A stretch of DNA of 64,000 bases from Cylicocyclus nassatus. Lineage: Eukaryota > Nematoda > Chromadorea > Rhabditida > Strongylidae. Below are positions 23,586-35,150 of this stretch, in pieces. A model generated the notes under the pieces. That model did no database searches. It was not told where the DNA came from and saw only the letters and a program-made list of their open reading frames with translations. The translations under genes were made by a program, and so were the position numbers. The stretch is from contig CATQJL010000001.1 in assembly GCA_958299035.1 (NCBI GenBank), positions 27,569,521-27,633,520 of the forward strand, read 5' to 3'. Each line of letters opens with the position of its first letter. Position 1 is the stretch's first letter.

Positions 23586-25295
23586 ATGTGTGCATAGTGG
23601 ATGTTCGCAATAAGCATAAGTTTTGAAGTTGTTTGCGTGAGTCACAATCAAAGAACATTATACGAACTGTTTGCCAGATTGTCAATGCTAGCTCCGAGTA
23701 CGTCGTGCACGCTATTTGTGACTGTTGTCGCCAGCATGCAATGCCGATTTCTTCACACCATAATTTTTACGCTTTGCGTAAGACAGAGCAATCTGTCCTT
23801 TTTATCCAACTGAAAATAACGCGATGGATCCATTAAGTAAATAGGCATATTCCAAGGATGTGAGGTAATAAGAACTTTACATCGTTCATGATTTGTCCTC
23901 GAATCAGACAAAATATTAGTAGACAAGCGCTCTAAATTGTGCTCGACCTAATTTTTCTTTTTCTTTCAGATCTCTCTTGCTTTCTCACACCTGAAATGAT
24001 TCCAGAAGTTTTGGGCATAGCACTTTCACTGTTCCTAAGAGTCGCGTAGCCGACGAAAACTCTAAACTGCAACGCTTTCTCCTAGCTTAGCTTTGATGAT
24101 ACTTGAATTTTCATACCTAAAAGCGAAGTAAAGTTGTAGAGTTCCCCCCTCGGAAATGTTTGTGTATTTGGTGTAATGGGTTCTTCTTTGAATATTTAGA
24201 ATGGGAACTTTGAAAATAGGCAAAGTATCTGTGTAACACAAGTCCGAAAGTCTTTAAATTCTCTAAAAATTTTCAAATCAGTTCCTCATTGTTTTGCTGG
24301 AAAGGAGAAGGAAAGCCGCGTTGACATTCGAGTACTTGTCCACATTATCATTACCTTTACCTAATGCCATTGTTAATCAGTGCAAACAAACACTTCAAGT
24401 AGCGGATATCTTATACATCAGGAGGAACTCCCCTCCCCTTCCCATAATTGCACCAAACAACCGATAACTCGGCTGTTCAAACCTGAAATACCTCTCAACC
24501 ATTTGTTCCACGAGTATCTTCTCTCAAATCTTTTGAAACCCTTTGTCGGTGCTGAGCGTGTTGTACTTCATGATCAACGTCATATTATAACCTAAATCCG
24601 GCCTCCGCTGTCATTTTTCTCCACCTCCCCTGTCTCGTCTACACTTCCCCTCCTCCTCCCTCTTTGCCTTCTCTCCGCCTTCCCTTTTTTATCACTCACG
24701 AATGATGAAAGAACTAATGATTACCACATGAATGGACTAGACTTTAAAAAGAAACAGAAAATGAAAACAAGCATAATGAAACAGCGAAGGTTCGCTGGAA
24801 ATGAAACATTCGTTGATTCGAAAGGCGCGCTCATTGTCGGAGCAGGACCGCGCTGCCAGTGAAAATTTTCTAGGGGGTATAGAAAGCGCTTGAGGACGAA
24901 GCATGAAAATATCTGGCTTGGTTCGGGAACCTCCAAGACGAAGTTGCAATCCACGGAAAAAATCGCGAGAACTTACATGAACAAAAGTAGTGTTAAACAC
25001 AGCTTGTACTCAGCTGGAACGGTCCCAGATTCCGAAAAAGTATGGCACTTTTTCATTTGCGTTAGTTTTTGCGAACTCTTCAGCCAGTTCGGCTCGATCA
25101 CGGGCACGTACACCAAGCTTGGTATTTTGCAAAAGTTCATTTGCCTTAAATATACACGTCTGAGATCGGAAATTATCATTCTGATTGCCTTGAGCTGTTG
25201 AAAATGAAATCTATTTCAGTCACACTCTGTTGAAAAGGATACAAAAACAATATTCAATGGAGCAACAGTATATCACGCATCGACATCTACTACAG
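23586..25295. other. No exon assigned between mucin frame and lectin segment
   Basis: The sequence has pyrimidine-rich stretches (24,600-24,690) and short frames but no domain. It would be an intron if the mucin frame and the downstream exons belong to one gene. Confidence 0.35.
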
Positions 25296-26440
25296 GTATT
25301 TGGAAAAAACTTGGACTATTTTTTCTATACGATCACCCTAGGACTATTGAGTCGTTCTCAAAATCCATGTGCTGCTGATTACACTGAAATCTCAGGAGCT
25401 TGCTATCGCATTCTTCCACCAAAGGCCTCTACAACATATAAAAGAGTGAGCTTTTCTTAGTAGAGTGAAGGGGGTGGGGATCACAGATCAAATAACCAAG
25501 ATTGCCTTCAGGGTTAAACTCTAGGACTGAAAAGTTGCTTCAAAAGTGCAGCATGAAAAGCTTTATCCACTGTCGAGACGCAGACTAATTAGATGGTCCG
25601 ACAGTCCCCACGCCAACTGGGCGGTGCCCAGCAACTCCAAATGAGCTGTGCCTAACCCGGTGACCGGCGGTTTCCCTTCCCCTCTCATTCTAATTATAAA
25701 TATATAATAAAGATTCTAGTCATAATGTTATGTTCATATAAAGTAAGACAATCAGGGTGAAGGATTCAAGTCAGTAGAGTGCACCTCCTGGACTTGATAT
25801 GGAGGTCCCGGTGAGATTAAGTCCAGGAGGTGCACTCTCCTGACTTGAATCCTTCACCCTGATTGTCTTACTTTATATGAACATAACATTATGACTAGAA
25901 TCTTTATTATATATTTATAAATAGAATGAGAGGGGAAGGGAAACCGCCGGTCACCCGGTTAGGCATAGCTCATCTGGAGAATATTCTATACGCATAGCCC
26001 AAATTCGGGGTCATGTGATTGTTTCTGCGCTGTAAACAAGCCATTTGTTCGTTTGAGTTGGCGTTTGAATTTCGCGCGCTTGCGAAAGAATACGTTCAAC
26101 TCGTAAAACCTGATATGTTCGTGTTTTTTTATCGGCACTTCCCCCAAGACTTTATAAAAACGATACCCACGTTGCTTCTAAGTTCAAAAGCGAAGTCCAG
26201 TTTGACTCCAGACCATCTGTGCCGGGCCCTGGGTGGGGCTCTGCTGCCCGACATGGCCAAACTTGCCAGGTCGGACCATATTCTTCAATTAACAGAAGCC
26301 CGATCACAAGCTTGGCTTCATATATCCTGTACAAGCTGCCACCTGTACAGGAATCCCTTTTTATATAGGAGGTTGATAAATACCGCCCTCATTGACACTG
26401 GTCCACATTTCCACTTCAGACCTGCTGTGTACGAACTTTT
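25296..26440 (+). CDS. Candidate C-type-lectin segment in two exons (partial)
   Basis: A first exon ending at 25445 (AGA, then GTGAGC donor) encodes NPCAADYTEISGACYRI, the usual opening of a C-type lectin fold (C...W/Y.E..G.CY). A second exon starting about 26196, in matching phase after an AAG acceptor, encodes TPDHLCRALGGALLPDMAKL, which fits the following helix and 'C...GG.L' strand. The rest of the domain (the WIG, EPN/WND and final cysteine region) is not evident, so the domain may be broken, highly diverged or continued in exons I could not place. The start of the first exon is uncertain (25296 or 25341). Between them the intron carries an inverted pair of LTR-like repeats. Fusion to the neighbouring genes is inferred only from strand and order. 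Confidence 0.45.
25572..25978. mobile_element. Head-to-head pair of LTR-like repeats
   Basis: Positions 25572-25815 are the reverse complement of the repeat seen at 3435 and 15451, and 25819-25978 are a forward partial copy, so the two form a long inverted repeat. The pair lies within a putative intron and could fold into a hairpin of about 150 base pairs. Confidence 0.75.
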
Positions 26441-27075
26441 CAGGCCCTTCTCACGTGCCACAATGACGACGCCGACCTAGCCGATGAAATTGTTTTAAGA
26501 GATCCAGATGTTTTGGAGTTTTTGCGTCAAGAAAGGTAAGAAGTCACCTTACCAAATCACGATCTATGTGTAGACATGAAATCTTTGAAGCAGGCTACTA
26601 ACAAAATTTGCAGCGCTTCTGATCTCGATTTGCAACACTTTGACGCAATGTGCTATGGAAGCGTTGAAGTACTCTGTCGCTTTGTAAACGGCAAAATTTG
26701 GATGACAAATTTTGAATGTTTTTTGCTTCTCAAAATCTTTTCTACAACCGTTAAGTCAAAAAGCTGAAGCTTTTTCCCAAACAACTTGAAATTAGCAAAG
26801 AAAAATTGCTCTAAGATTACTTACCAGCTTTATTATTCCTTCATTTGACTAAGCGAAATGTGATGTTTTCCTCGGCTACATTTCATTCACATTTTAGCCT
26901 GTCATCTGGTGCCACACTATACTATGTAAACGAGCACGAATCAGAGACGATCACGGAGAACAAAACAGTTCGCGTCATCTCGCTAAATGGATCTACTCGG
27001 GTTTCCTTGAATGTAAACAGAACAGCAAAAGTTACCGAGCGTCTCAATAACGTCTTTGGCCTATGCAAGAAAACA
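26434..27075 (+). CDS. Candidate extracellular exons of unknown function
   Basis: Three stretches look coding. One, about 26434-26535, follows a TTTTCAG acceptor, is rich in Asp/Glu (HNDDADLADEIV, DPDVLEFLRQ) and stops at a GTAAGA donor. A second (about 26596-26700) encodes KICSASDLDLQHFDAMC and a further cysteine. A third (about 26898-27075) follows CACATTTTAG, carries three Asn-X-Ser/Thr sites and ends at a GTGAGC donor. Cysteines and glycosylation sites suggest an ectodomain. I do not recognise a family, and the phases between the first two are not established. Confidence 0.35.
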
Positions 27076-27199
27076 AGTGAGCGTCACAAATTTGCAGTTC
27101 TTACAAATGTTAGAACTCAGTTACTAGTCAAAGATTTTTTGGTGTACTTTTTCGCCTTGAACTTGTGTGTCTGCCCAAGGCACTTGATCTGGCACCTTA

Positions 27200-28280
27200 A
27201 CACATTCATGACAACACGACCCACCGGTGGGTCTAAGATTCTTGAAACTCTATTTTTGCCAGTTTATGATGAAATTCTACGGAGTTCTAGCACATGGTTG
27301 AGGACACTTAGGCGAAGCTCCAGCCAGAGTGGTCCGGGCTCAGATAAGGCACAAACTTTAGCACAAATTTTTCTCGAAATGATGCTGTTTCTGTCTCATG
27401 CTCAAGTGTACATTCACAGGCGCGGCGAGCAAGAGACTGATGCTAGCACGTCAAAAATACTAATTTCATTGATTTTATTGATTTTTCGTTTCGTTCATTC
27501 CAAGAAACTCAAATCTTACATATGTTGGTTTTAAAACATGCTGATTACGAAAATGATAGTCCAAGTTATAACACCACTCTCCTACATCAGTTTCTTAATT
27601 TTTACGAAAATTCTACCGCACTGCTATCGTAGCCTCACCATGGGACAGTAGTGAACAAATCGGACACTATGATCGCGATCAGTACATGAAATATTTCCAG
27701 AACACAATTTTTCAGGAAAATCCAAATGTTGGGTTTGTTCAGACTGGCTACCATAATCCTTACCGTATAATGCCAAAAATGAAATCATATTTAGATAATC
27801 AGGTCTTCGATAACCCCTCCGTGGAAATTCTTAGAGAAATGTTTTCAATGTTTCCAAAACGACTACCATTTCGGACAATACGACCCATGGGTGGGTCGTA
27901 AAATTAACAAAGCTAAAAAGGCTCTCGTCCGAAACGGCAGTATCAAAAAGTCGGTCTTGTTGTGAATTTGTTAAGTAAAACCAAACTATGCATCTTTCTT
28001 TGTATGTACTTAGCTGAAATGTGCTACCTCATTCTCTGTACAGGAGTTGAAGACAAGGTGGTGTGCAACCTTAGCGATTTGGAATTTTACGGCGTGTCTC
28101 AGTATTTCAACATTTCAAAGGATCACATGGTGCTGTCACTTGGAGAGAATATCAGGTGGAATGTTCTGCTTTTGAAGTCATGTTCGAAGAGTACAGTGTC
28201 AAAAATTTCGCTATGCCATATTTGGCTCAGTCGGTGTAGCTTTTTTGGATACCTGCGGATCGTACATTCCACCGAACTAT
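27200..28280 (+). CDS. Further candidate ectodomain exons, unassigned
   Basis: The open stretch at 27200-27510 and that at about 27600-27835 (VASPWDSSEQIGHYDRD, then NPNVGFVQTGYHNPYRI) read like folded protein rather than random sequence. A better-supported exon lies at 28044-28155: TACAG acceptor, GVEDKVVCNLSDLEFYG, ending at AG before a GTGGAA donor. Just after it, YAIFGSVGVAFLDTCGSY is encoded around 28205-28255. No GPS cleavage motif (two Trp, four Cys before TM1) could be found, so I cannot call a GAIN domain. Function unknown; position suggests part of the same receptor. Confidence 0.35.
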
Positions 28281-28517
28281 CATTAAATATTAGTGTTACT
28301 CAGGCCATCGCTAAGGGAGTAATAGCGAGAGCATTTGAAATAATGTCAGTTTCATTGCAGCTGCATGTAAAAGTTTAATTGTCCAAACGCACCTTTTTCT
28401 AGCCCTGTCTCGATCTTCAAATCACGTCGATAGAGAATAAGAAAATGTATGAAAACTGAACTTATGAAAACCTTGCTCGAACATTTGCAAAAATCTTTTC
28501 CTAAACACGTAATAGTA

Positions 28518-29391
28518 TTAGGTTGTCCCGAAATTTTTGTCGGTTTTTCAAACCACTATAAAACTACGCACAATAAAGACCTGAATGAGTTTCAACATGC
28601 ATTCAATGCAGCTTTTTTTCTCTTTTTATGGATACATTACCGAACCACAATCTTGTATGCTTTTTTCAATATTTGTTAAAATTCCTCATCCGCCAATCTT
28701 ATCTAGTCAAAGATCGGCTAATTTTTGAAAATTTCATTTTAAAGTTTCCAAAATGGCTAAGTATGATTCTAACAAAGCAACTCTCGGACTACAAATCTAC
28801 ATATTTAGACTCTCCTAATCTGCTGTTTATAGCTTGAAAAAAATTATTTCTCAAGAAGTCTCGATTTTTGGCAAAGTCGTGAAACACGCAACGCAGCAAA
28901 TACACGGAAATTTACAAAGTTTCTGCGAATTGGAAAATGATTCACATCATTTATGCAACATGACCAAGTTTGATTTGCCTTGAAAGAGCAACTTTTTGGA
29001 ATTTTCGGTACTTTTACGTAGTAAATGTAATCAAAAAGTCTCGGTTTTTATTAGATAATCAATTATAACGGACTTGGCAAACGTGGCTTATGTAATCTAA
29101 AATAAACACAAAGTAGCCAAAGATTTGCTCTACATAATAGTTACCAGCGCTCTTTGAAAACATTAGTATAAAAAAATTTCAAAATTCAGGAAATATTTGG
29201 CGTTACTGCTGAGCTGCTCAAAAAGTTATGGCGATAACATTGCAAAGACAGGGTAGATCAGAAAGAAATTATAGCTATATGAAAGAGGATAAAAATCTGA
29301 ATGAAATGTTGTCTAGCTTACCCATGGATTGGTGTTTTGTGAGTTTCAGTGATCGATGAAAGAAACCGACAAAAATTTTGGGACAACCTAA
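28518..29391 (+). mobile_element. Mariner-type MITE, family B, copy 1
   Basis: Ends TTAGGTTGTCCCGAAATTTT and its inverted partner, each bordered by TA. The 874-base copy is homologous over its length, in opposite orientation, to 49387-50254 (shared CCTGAATGAGTTTCAACATG). No transposase frame is present. It lies in a putative intron of the receptor. Confidence 0.88.
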
Positions 29392-29457
29392 TATTATATT
29401 CAACTTGAGGCTCACAGATCCATTGCATTGCGATTATGTTAAAGACCTTAGCACCTT

Positions 29458-29600
29458 TTTTTTGTCGATGTCTTTGAAATTGTAATTACTAATTATGAAA
29501 CTTTACATACTCATAAAAAGTTTTGAGAACACTGGAAGTTTTTATGAGTATGTAAAGTTTCATAATTAGTAATTACAATTTCAAAGACACCGACAAAAAA
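29458..29600. repeat. Near-perfect 62-bp hairpin
   Basis: Arms 29458-29519 and 29539-29600 are complementary with one mismatch, around a 19-base loop. The ends, TTTTTTGTCG and CGACAAAAAA, echo the inner part of the family-B mariner terminus (TTTTGTCGG) that lies only 66 bases upstream. It may be a miniature element of its own or a product of that family. Confidence 0.92.
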
Positions 29601-30216
29601 CAGTTGTCACATTATGCTCAGCTTAGCATATAAACGAGTCACTCCTATTTAGTGATTCCGTGTAGAGTTAGCGGCCCTGTTTAATTTAGTGCAAAAGTTC
29701 TCGGGTTTTTCGGTTCCTACCCTGGAGCACTAATGGCCATAATGTCTTGGAACTCTCTTCGAAGTTCTTAGCATAATATACACTAGCAAAGAGCAATCGG
29801 TGATTCACTCCATTTTGCAAATTTGATTCAGCCATCTCAAAAAACGATGAAAATTGGCGAAAAACTTTGAAGTAAAGGAGACACATTTCTTGAGACATCC
29901 TGCATAGCAGAAGGCAAAATTATTAGCATTCCTAATCAAGCGTATTGTCATGTATTTTATAGCGTAAACTTTGTGAAAAAAGTCTTTAAAAATTTCGACC
30001 ATCTTAGCATTTGCAGAATAAACTCGCTATTGAAGATATAAGCCAACTGGCTTAACTGACTGTTTTACAGTATTCCGTGTGCGCACCAAAAGAACGTCAA
30101 GGTCGAGATATCGTGCAGAGAGAAGGGAACATTACACCCATATCCAACAAACCTCAAATGTACTCAAGGTCGAGAATCAAAGCAGAAAGGCTCATGAAAT
30201 ATTGAAATGAATTTAG

Positions 30217-30752
30217 ACATTGAGAAAAAGATCGAAGAGATTGAAACACCACCAATATATCAACGGATGCAACCTTCATGTAAGACATGCTTTGAACCAG
30301 GTACGCAATCCTGCGTGGAAGTAGAAGAAACTTTCACGTGCAGATGCAAGCATGGATGGACTGTAAGTACCATTTGTGTGTGCATGTGCGCCAAAATCCT
30401 GGAATTTCGGTTCAGGGCTTCACTTGCTGGAAATCTCCCGACCTCTGTGAGCTTACAGGGCTGCAATGTGGCCCAAATGGCAGATGCGTTTCGAAGGTGG
30501 ACAAGGTGACATGTCTGTGATGTATCTTGTGCCGTAATCGCGAAGTAACCAAGCTTCTCAGTCCAAAAAGTTTCAATTTTTTCGTTTTTTTCGCTTGAGT
30601 ACCATTTTGATTTTTCGAGAAAAGCAATTCATGGAGCTTTAGGTTAAGTTGTGCAATGAGAATTTCAGGCAGAATGTGAATGTGGTGAATTTTACGCTGG
30701 CGAACATTGCGAGTACATGAAGTTAAATGTGTCATCATATCTTTACGACGAA
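30217..30752 (+). CDS. Two tandem EGF modules, three exons, upstream of a 7TM region
   Basis: Exon 30217-30362 (ATTTAG acceptor, GTAAGT donor), exon 30416-30505 (TTCAG; GTGACA) and exon 30669-30752 (TTTCAG; GTAAGT) join in phase 0. The first module ends CRCKHGWTGFTC across the first junction. The second is LCELTGLQCGPNGRC, then CECGEFYAGEHC after the second junction, giving the standard six-cysteine EGF spacing (C4-x-C5-x8-C6). Cysteine pairing thus confirms both splice junctions. No calcium-binding consensus is obvious. The last exon ends in phase 0, matching the first membrane exon at 32000. EGF modules next to a 7TM region recall EGF-TM7 adhesion receptors. Confidence 0.75.
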
Positions 30753-31999
30753 GTAAGTTGTAGTCTACGGAAAGTACAAAAAACAATATCAAGATTATTC
30801 TGCTCTATTGTTCTAATCAAAACGTCATGAAAGGATGTAGTCGAACATATGAAAGTACAAATTCAAATGTGTTTTGACTGCATGCCATATCAGTAATTCA
30901 GATTGGATTATTTTGGCGCAATGAGTAGCAGAGAACTGAAAGGCAGTATTTTGGCAAATCTTTGACCAAAATTCTATTTGCCTACCTGGGGTAATCCGAC
31001 GCGCTTGCGAAAAGCCTCCTTAGAGAAAACCAAATCAAAAATCAGCTTTTCCCACTTCCCTCCACTCCAATTTTGTCCTAGCGGAACAGTTTCCGCTAAA
31101 TTTGAAGAAATCATTTGGGGACTTTCATGATCGCAACATTGCTGCATGCCGTCTCCGAGATGGAAGGGAAATGATCTCGTCTGAGTGCGTGTAAGAATGG
31201 ATTACGCTTACGGGTTTGAGGGCAGTCTTGGCAGACAGCAGCTGCGCAGTGCTGCGCCAGTACTTACTCTATCTCATATTTTGGGTGTAAGCGACTCAGT
31301 CTATCAAAATTCGAGATATTTATTCAGCTTTGCCGGCTTGCTTACAAGCGTTAAATGAGCCAGCTTTAAGTTTGATGTTATGCATAGAAATGGTTGTCAG
31401 CCTGAATGCTTTTAAACTAGTGCAAGCTCCGAATGAAAAAGTGCTTTTTCTAACCAATCCGAATCGAACTTCGCACACATACTTTACGGGGAGCTGGGTC
31501 AGAGCAGGGTCAAGGGCCAGAGCAGGGTCAATTTTGAAGTAGAGTGGAGTTTCTGTAAAACGTTAGCATCATCTTTTGGTAAAAGTCAGTTTTTGACCCA
31601 ATAAAGGCAGAAAGTTCAATGAGCCATGTTTCAAATTTCAGCACAAGCATTCTATTTCACAGGAAATTAGGGCTTATAAACAAGGGGCGACAAAAGCTAG
31701 GGGAAGCTGTCAACAATCGAAAGGACCAATGCTTTGAGGCCCTTGCATGAGTTACTGTGCACTTGATGTTACATGGTTGTTTGATCCGACAAGGATGACA
31801 ACAAGTTTTCATAAAATACAGGGATGCACTGAATATTTGTCAAAGCAAGATGGTATAATTCTTGACAAAAAAGTATGCTAATGAAAGGGTTTGATCAGAC
31901 AAAGTAATTACAGTTCACTTCCAATGTACATCTTCTGCCAGTTTACTTACCGCACGAGTCGTCTTTTACCTAATTTTTTGATATTTCCTTTTTTTGCAG

Positions 32000-33050
32000 A
32001 ACATAGGAGTAAATGGAGCCACCGCTGCCGCATTAATACTGACCACTGGCGACATTTGCTTAATGGTAGCAAAAGCGATACTGAAGCTGTACCGCCCAAA
32101 AGAAGGAGAGGTAGGTTCATTTTTGTTTCGCAGCCATATTAGAAAAGAAACTTTAAGGACACTCAAGTTTTCTATCAAAACATGCGCACACTATTTACTT
32201 CCAATGGTGGTCTCGTCATACTCTTCTTCCACCACCTTGGTATATTCGACATATCGATAGCATCTTGCAATTTATGGTTCTTTATCGGCACAATGTGTTT
32301 CTCCTTGGGTACAGCTGAAATAGATCAAATTATGGGTTAAAATTTAGTTGGCAGTTATTTAGGGATATGCTTCTTCACGTTAGAAGCTGTGAATGTTTAT
32401 CATGTGATACTCGCAGAAAACAGAAACGTATGGGGAAGTGCTTTGAATACATCTATCCTACCAATCAGCTCAATTGCAGTACGTCGACATATGCATCCTC
32501 ACAAATACATATCCATCTCTTTTAGGTTCAAACCTTTATCGCTGTTCTGTTCACGGGAGGGGTGCTTATTATATCTGCAAGTACTCAGGACGGGAAAGTA
32601 CATATAAACAGGTTCTTCATTAACTGATCAGCATAAAGACTTGAATTCAGATTACAACCTTGTGGAGCTGTGTGGGTCATTTCACTACTGAAACGATGAG
32701 TATCTGGCTGCCAATAGTTCTCTTCAACATTTCGCTTGCTCTTACCGCGACCATTGTTGCATATTCTGGATGGATTACTTTGACGTACTTGCCACATTAT
32801 CAGCAAAAAATGCTCGCAAAATCGAAAAATAGAACTCTTAATGAAAAGAATGACACCGAAAAAGTATGCTACCATTTTTCCTTCAAAATTAAGCTTCAGA
32901 ATTATAATAATTATTTTTCAGTGCTACCGCGACGTAGTATTTGTTGCAGTTGGTCCTTGGCTACTTCTTGGATCGTGGTTGACAACTGTGTTGTCTTCAG
33001 ATTGGGTGGACAATCGCTCCGTAAACATGTTTGTCCAATACTCCCATAAA
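32000..33050 (+). CDS. Adhesion/secretin-like 7TM receptor, TM1-TM6 exons
   Basis: Six exons join with consistent phases: 32000-32110 (TM1), 32158-32308 (TM2 to start of TM3), 32363-32478 (TM3), 32526-32597 (TM4), 32651-32863 (TM5) and 32922 to about 33045 (TM6). Introns are as short as 47 bases. TM3 contains FFTLEAVNVYHVIL, like the W/F-x-L-x-E-x-x-x-x-Y signature of class B/adhesion receptors. TM5 follows SCVGHFTTE with the expected extracellular cysteine, and TM6 reads GPWLLLGSWL, close to the class B 'G..WLLG'. TM7 and the tail are not found; the frame after NMFVQYS runs into an ATCCGCTT palindromic repeat. The gene may be truncated there or continue beyond the repeats. No GPS is seen between the EGF exons and TM1, but the 1.25-kb intron could hide one. 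Confidence 0.65.
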
Positions 33051-33064
33051 GGGAAGCTTAGGCA

Positions 33065-33235
33065 CGGGCCATATTTGATCCGCTTAATCCGCTTCGTCAT
33101 TGCTGATTTCAGTAAACTGACCAATAGTGAAGTGGATGAGATCAAGCGGATCAAGTGGGCAACCGCTTCGCTGCTGGTCAGTTCATTGTGACGAAGCGGA
33201 TCAAGTAGATCAAGTGGATCAAGCGGATCAATTAT
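33065..33235. repeat. ATCCGCTT/AAGCGGAT inverted repeat
   Basis: Several copies of TTGATCCGCTT on one side and AAGCGGATCAAG on the other form an imperfect palindrome around a spacer of about 80 bases. It begins inside the open frame of the last receptor exon. Confidence 0.75.
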
Positions 33236-33569
33236 GGCGCATACCTAAGAAGTAGCGCGACGTATCTTGTTGCTTCACATACCAGTATTTTTTTTGTCCA
33301 TCCGTCTTATCAAAGCTTTCATACTATAATACTTAAGCATGAAGGAGTACGCTATAATCTGAAGGTTACAATGTTTTGTGTGGTCCTCTGAAATTCCTAG
33401 AGTATTAGTTGTTTTCAGTGTCGTATATCTTCCCGTGAACCCGAGAAAAATGACTCGTATCAAAGATTATCAGAGATCATTTGTATCAAAGATATATTAT
33501 AGAAACCTATGAATGTTTTGAACAAAACATGAATCTGAAGGTCGTGATTTTTCAATAAACCCAGCTCGC

Positions 33570-35150
33570 GAACAGTGATAAGCAGGGTCAAGCAAGGGAT
33601 ATGGCACACAATCGCTGGTTACGACTCCCCCCCCCCCCTGATTGCTGTCTTAGTGAGACCCCCCCTGAACTATACACTTAAGATAGCATTATTTGAAGGC
33701 CCTGTCAAACATAATGGGCAACATATCTATAATTAGCATGTCAAATAACCCCTGTAGACAAAGTGTGAGCGAATTCTGAAGATTCAAGATACTAGGCTAC
33801 CTAAGTGAAATGGCCAAATTCCAACATGGTTAACTTTGTTTCAAAGGTGAATTAGCTATCCGTTTCTGCACTCAAGACAAAGCACTACTCCTTCCCTGTT
33901 CACCTCAGGAATCCCGCTTCAGAAGACCTCCAAACTATGGAATTAGAAGCCAACCAAAAGCACGTTTTTCCCATTTTCCGCTTTTGATGGCTGTGCTTTC
34001 ACCAGCTATTACTCAGAGCAAAGAACACGAATCGGGCTTAAATCACTCCTGTGAAAACTAGGAGATCCAAGCTATTGTTCTTTATAATTATGGTTTGCTA
34101 AAAATGTTTTTGTGACATAGTTAATGGGGTGCGGCACGCCCCCTTAAAAGCTGCGGCTTTTAAGGAGGTGTGCCGCACCCCATTAACTATATAAAAAACA
34201 ACAATTTTAGCGGACAGTCTTTATATGAATCGATAGCCTAAACCTTGTAGATTTCATAGGACTGTTTGAAGCCTGATTCGTCTTCTTAGCTCTGACAAGG
34301 AAGAGTTCCCAATTCAGCTCGGCCAACCCGGATAAGTCGTATTTCATCGAACGCGCTTCAAACGCTGATTCTAAATCTGCTTTCTTTTCTGCGGATCAAC
34401 TTTCCGAAAGAAGTTATGAGCGTTTGAAAGTCTGGATTTGTCATGTTCAAAGCGGCATTAACTAAAAGCGTTGAAAGATCATCTAGCCGATTTCCACTGG
34501 CTATGTTCCGCCCTTATATTCAACACAACTGATAACGCATTCTCACATGTTACTGTACGGCTTTCGCCAATTTTATGCCACTCAAGACTTGGCAAATTTG
34601 AACTTTCAAATGCTCATAACTTCGTTCGGAAAATTGTTCCGCAGAAACCGAAAGCAGATCTGGAATCAGCGTTTCAAGCCCGTTACGGTAATATATGAAT
34701 CATACGGGTTGGCCGAACTGACTTGGGAATTCTTTGTGGGGTAATATTTGGTAAAAGCACAGCGATCAAAAGCGAAATTGGGAAAAACGAGATTTTGGTT
34801 GGCTTCTAATTCCACAGTTTGGAGGTATTCTAAAGCGGGATTCCTGAGGTGGACAAAGAAGGATTAGTTCTTTGTCTTGAGTGCAAAAACGGATAGCTAA
34901 TTCACCTTTGGAACAAAGTTAACCATGTTGGAATTTGACCATTTTACTTATGTAGCCTAGTATCTTCAGAATTCGCTCACACTTTGTCTACAGGGGTTAT
35001 TTGACATGCTAATTATGAATATGATACGAATATCATGTTATCACTATTATCAGATTAGCCAACTACGATCCCCTCCCCTTTTGACTCCTCAATACGACCC
35101 CCAGGTGTGGTGCCGGACCCCACGCTTGACCCTGATAATGAGTTGAAGAC
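33570..35150. mobile_element. Foldback element with nested inverted repeats
   Basis: Left arm (about 33570-34060) and right arm (about 34740-35150) are complementary over several hundred bases, for example ACAGGGGTTATTTGACATGC near 35000 against its complement near 33750. The inner parts (about 34330-34440 and 34590-34690, CGTTTGAA/TTCAAATG with GCTGATTC) also pair. At the centre of the left half lies a separate hairpin, 34120-34195. No protein is encoded. Confidence 0.8.
34120..34195. repeat. GC-rich hairpin nested in the foldback element
   Basis: AGTTAATGGGGTGCGGCAC... and its complement form arms of about 34 bases around a four-base loop (TGCG). One mismatch in the middle. Confidence 0.88.

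Noticed and set aside
28200..28260. Ligand-binding (ANF-type) domain of a class C receptor, suggested by VGVAFLDTC
   Set aside because: The match is one short word; the membrane exons look like class B/adhesion, and no further ANF motifs are visible.
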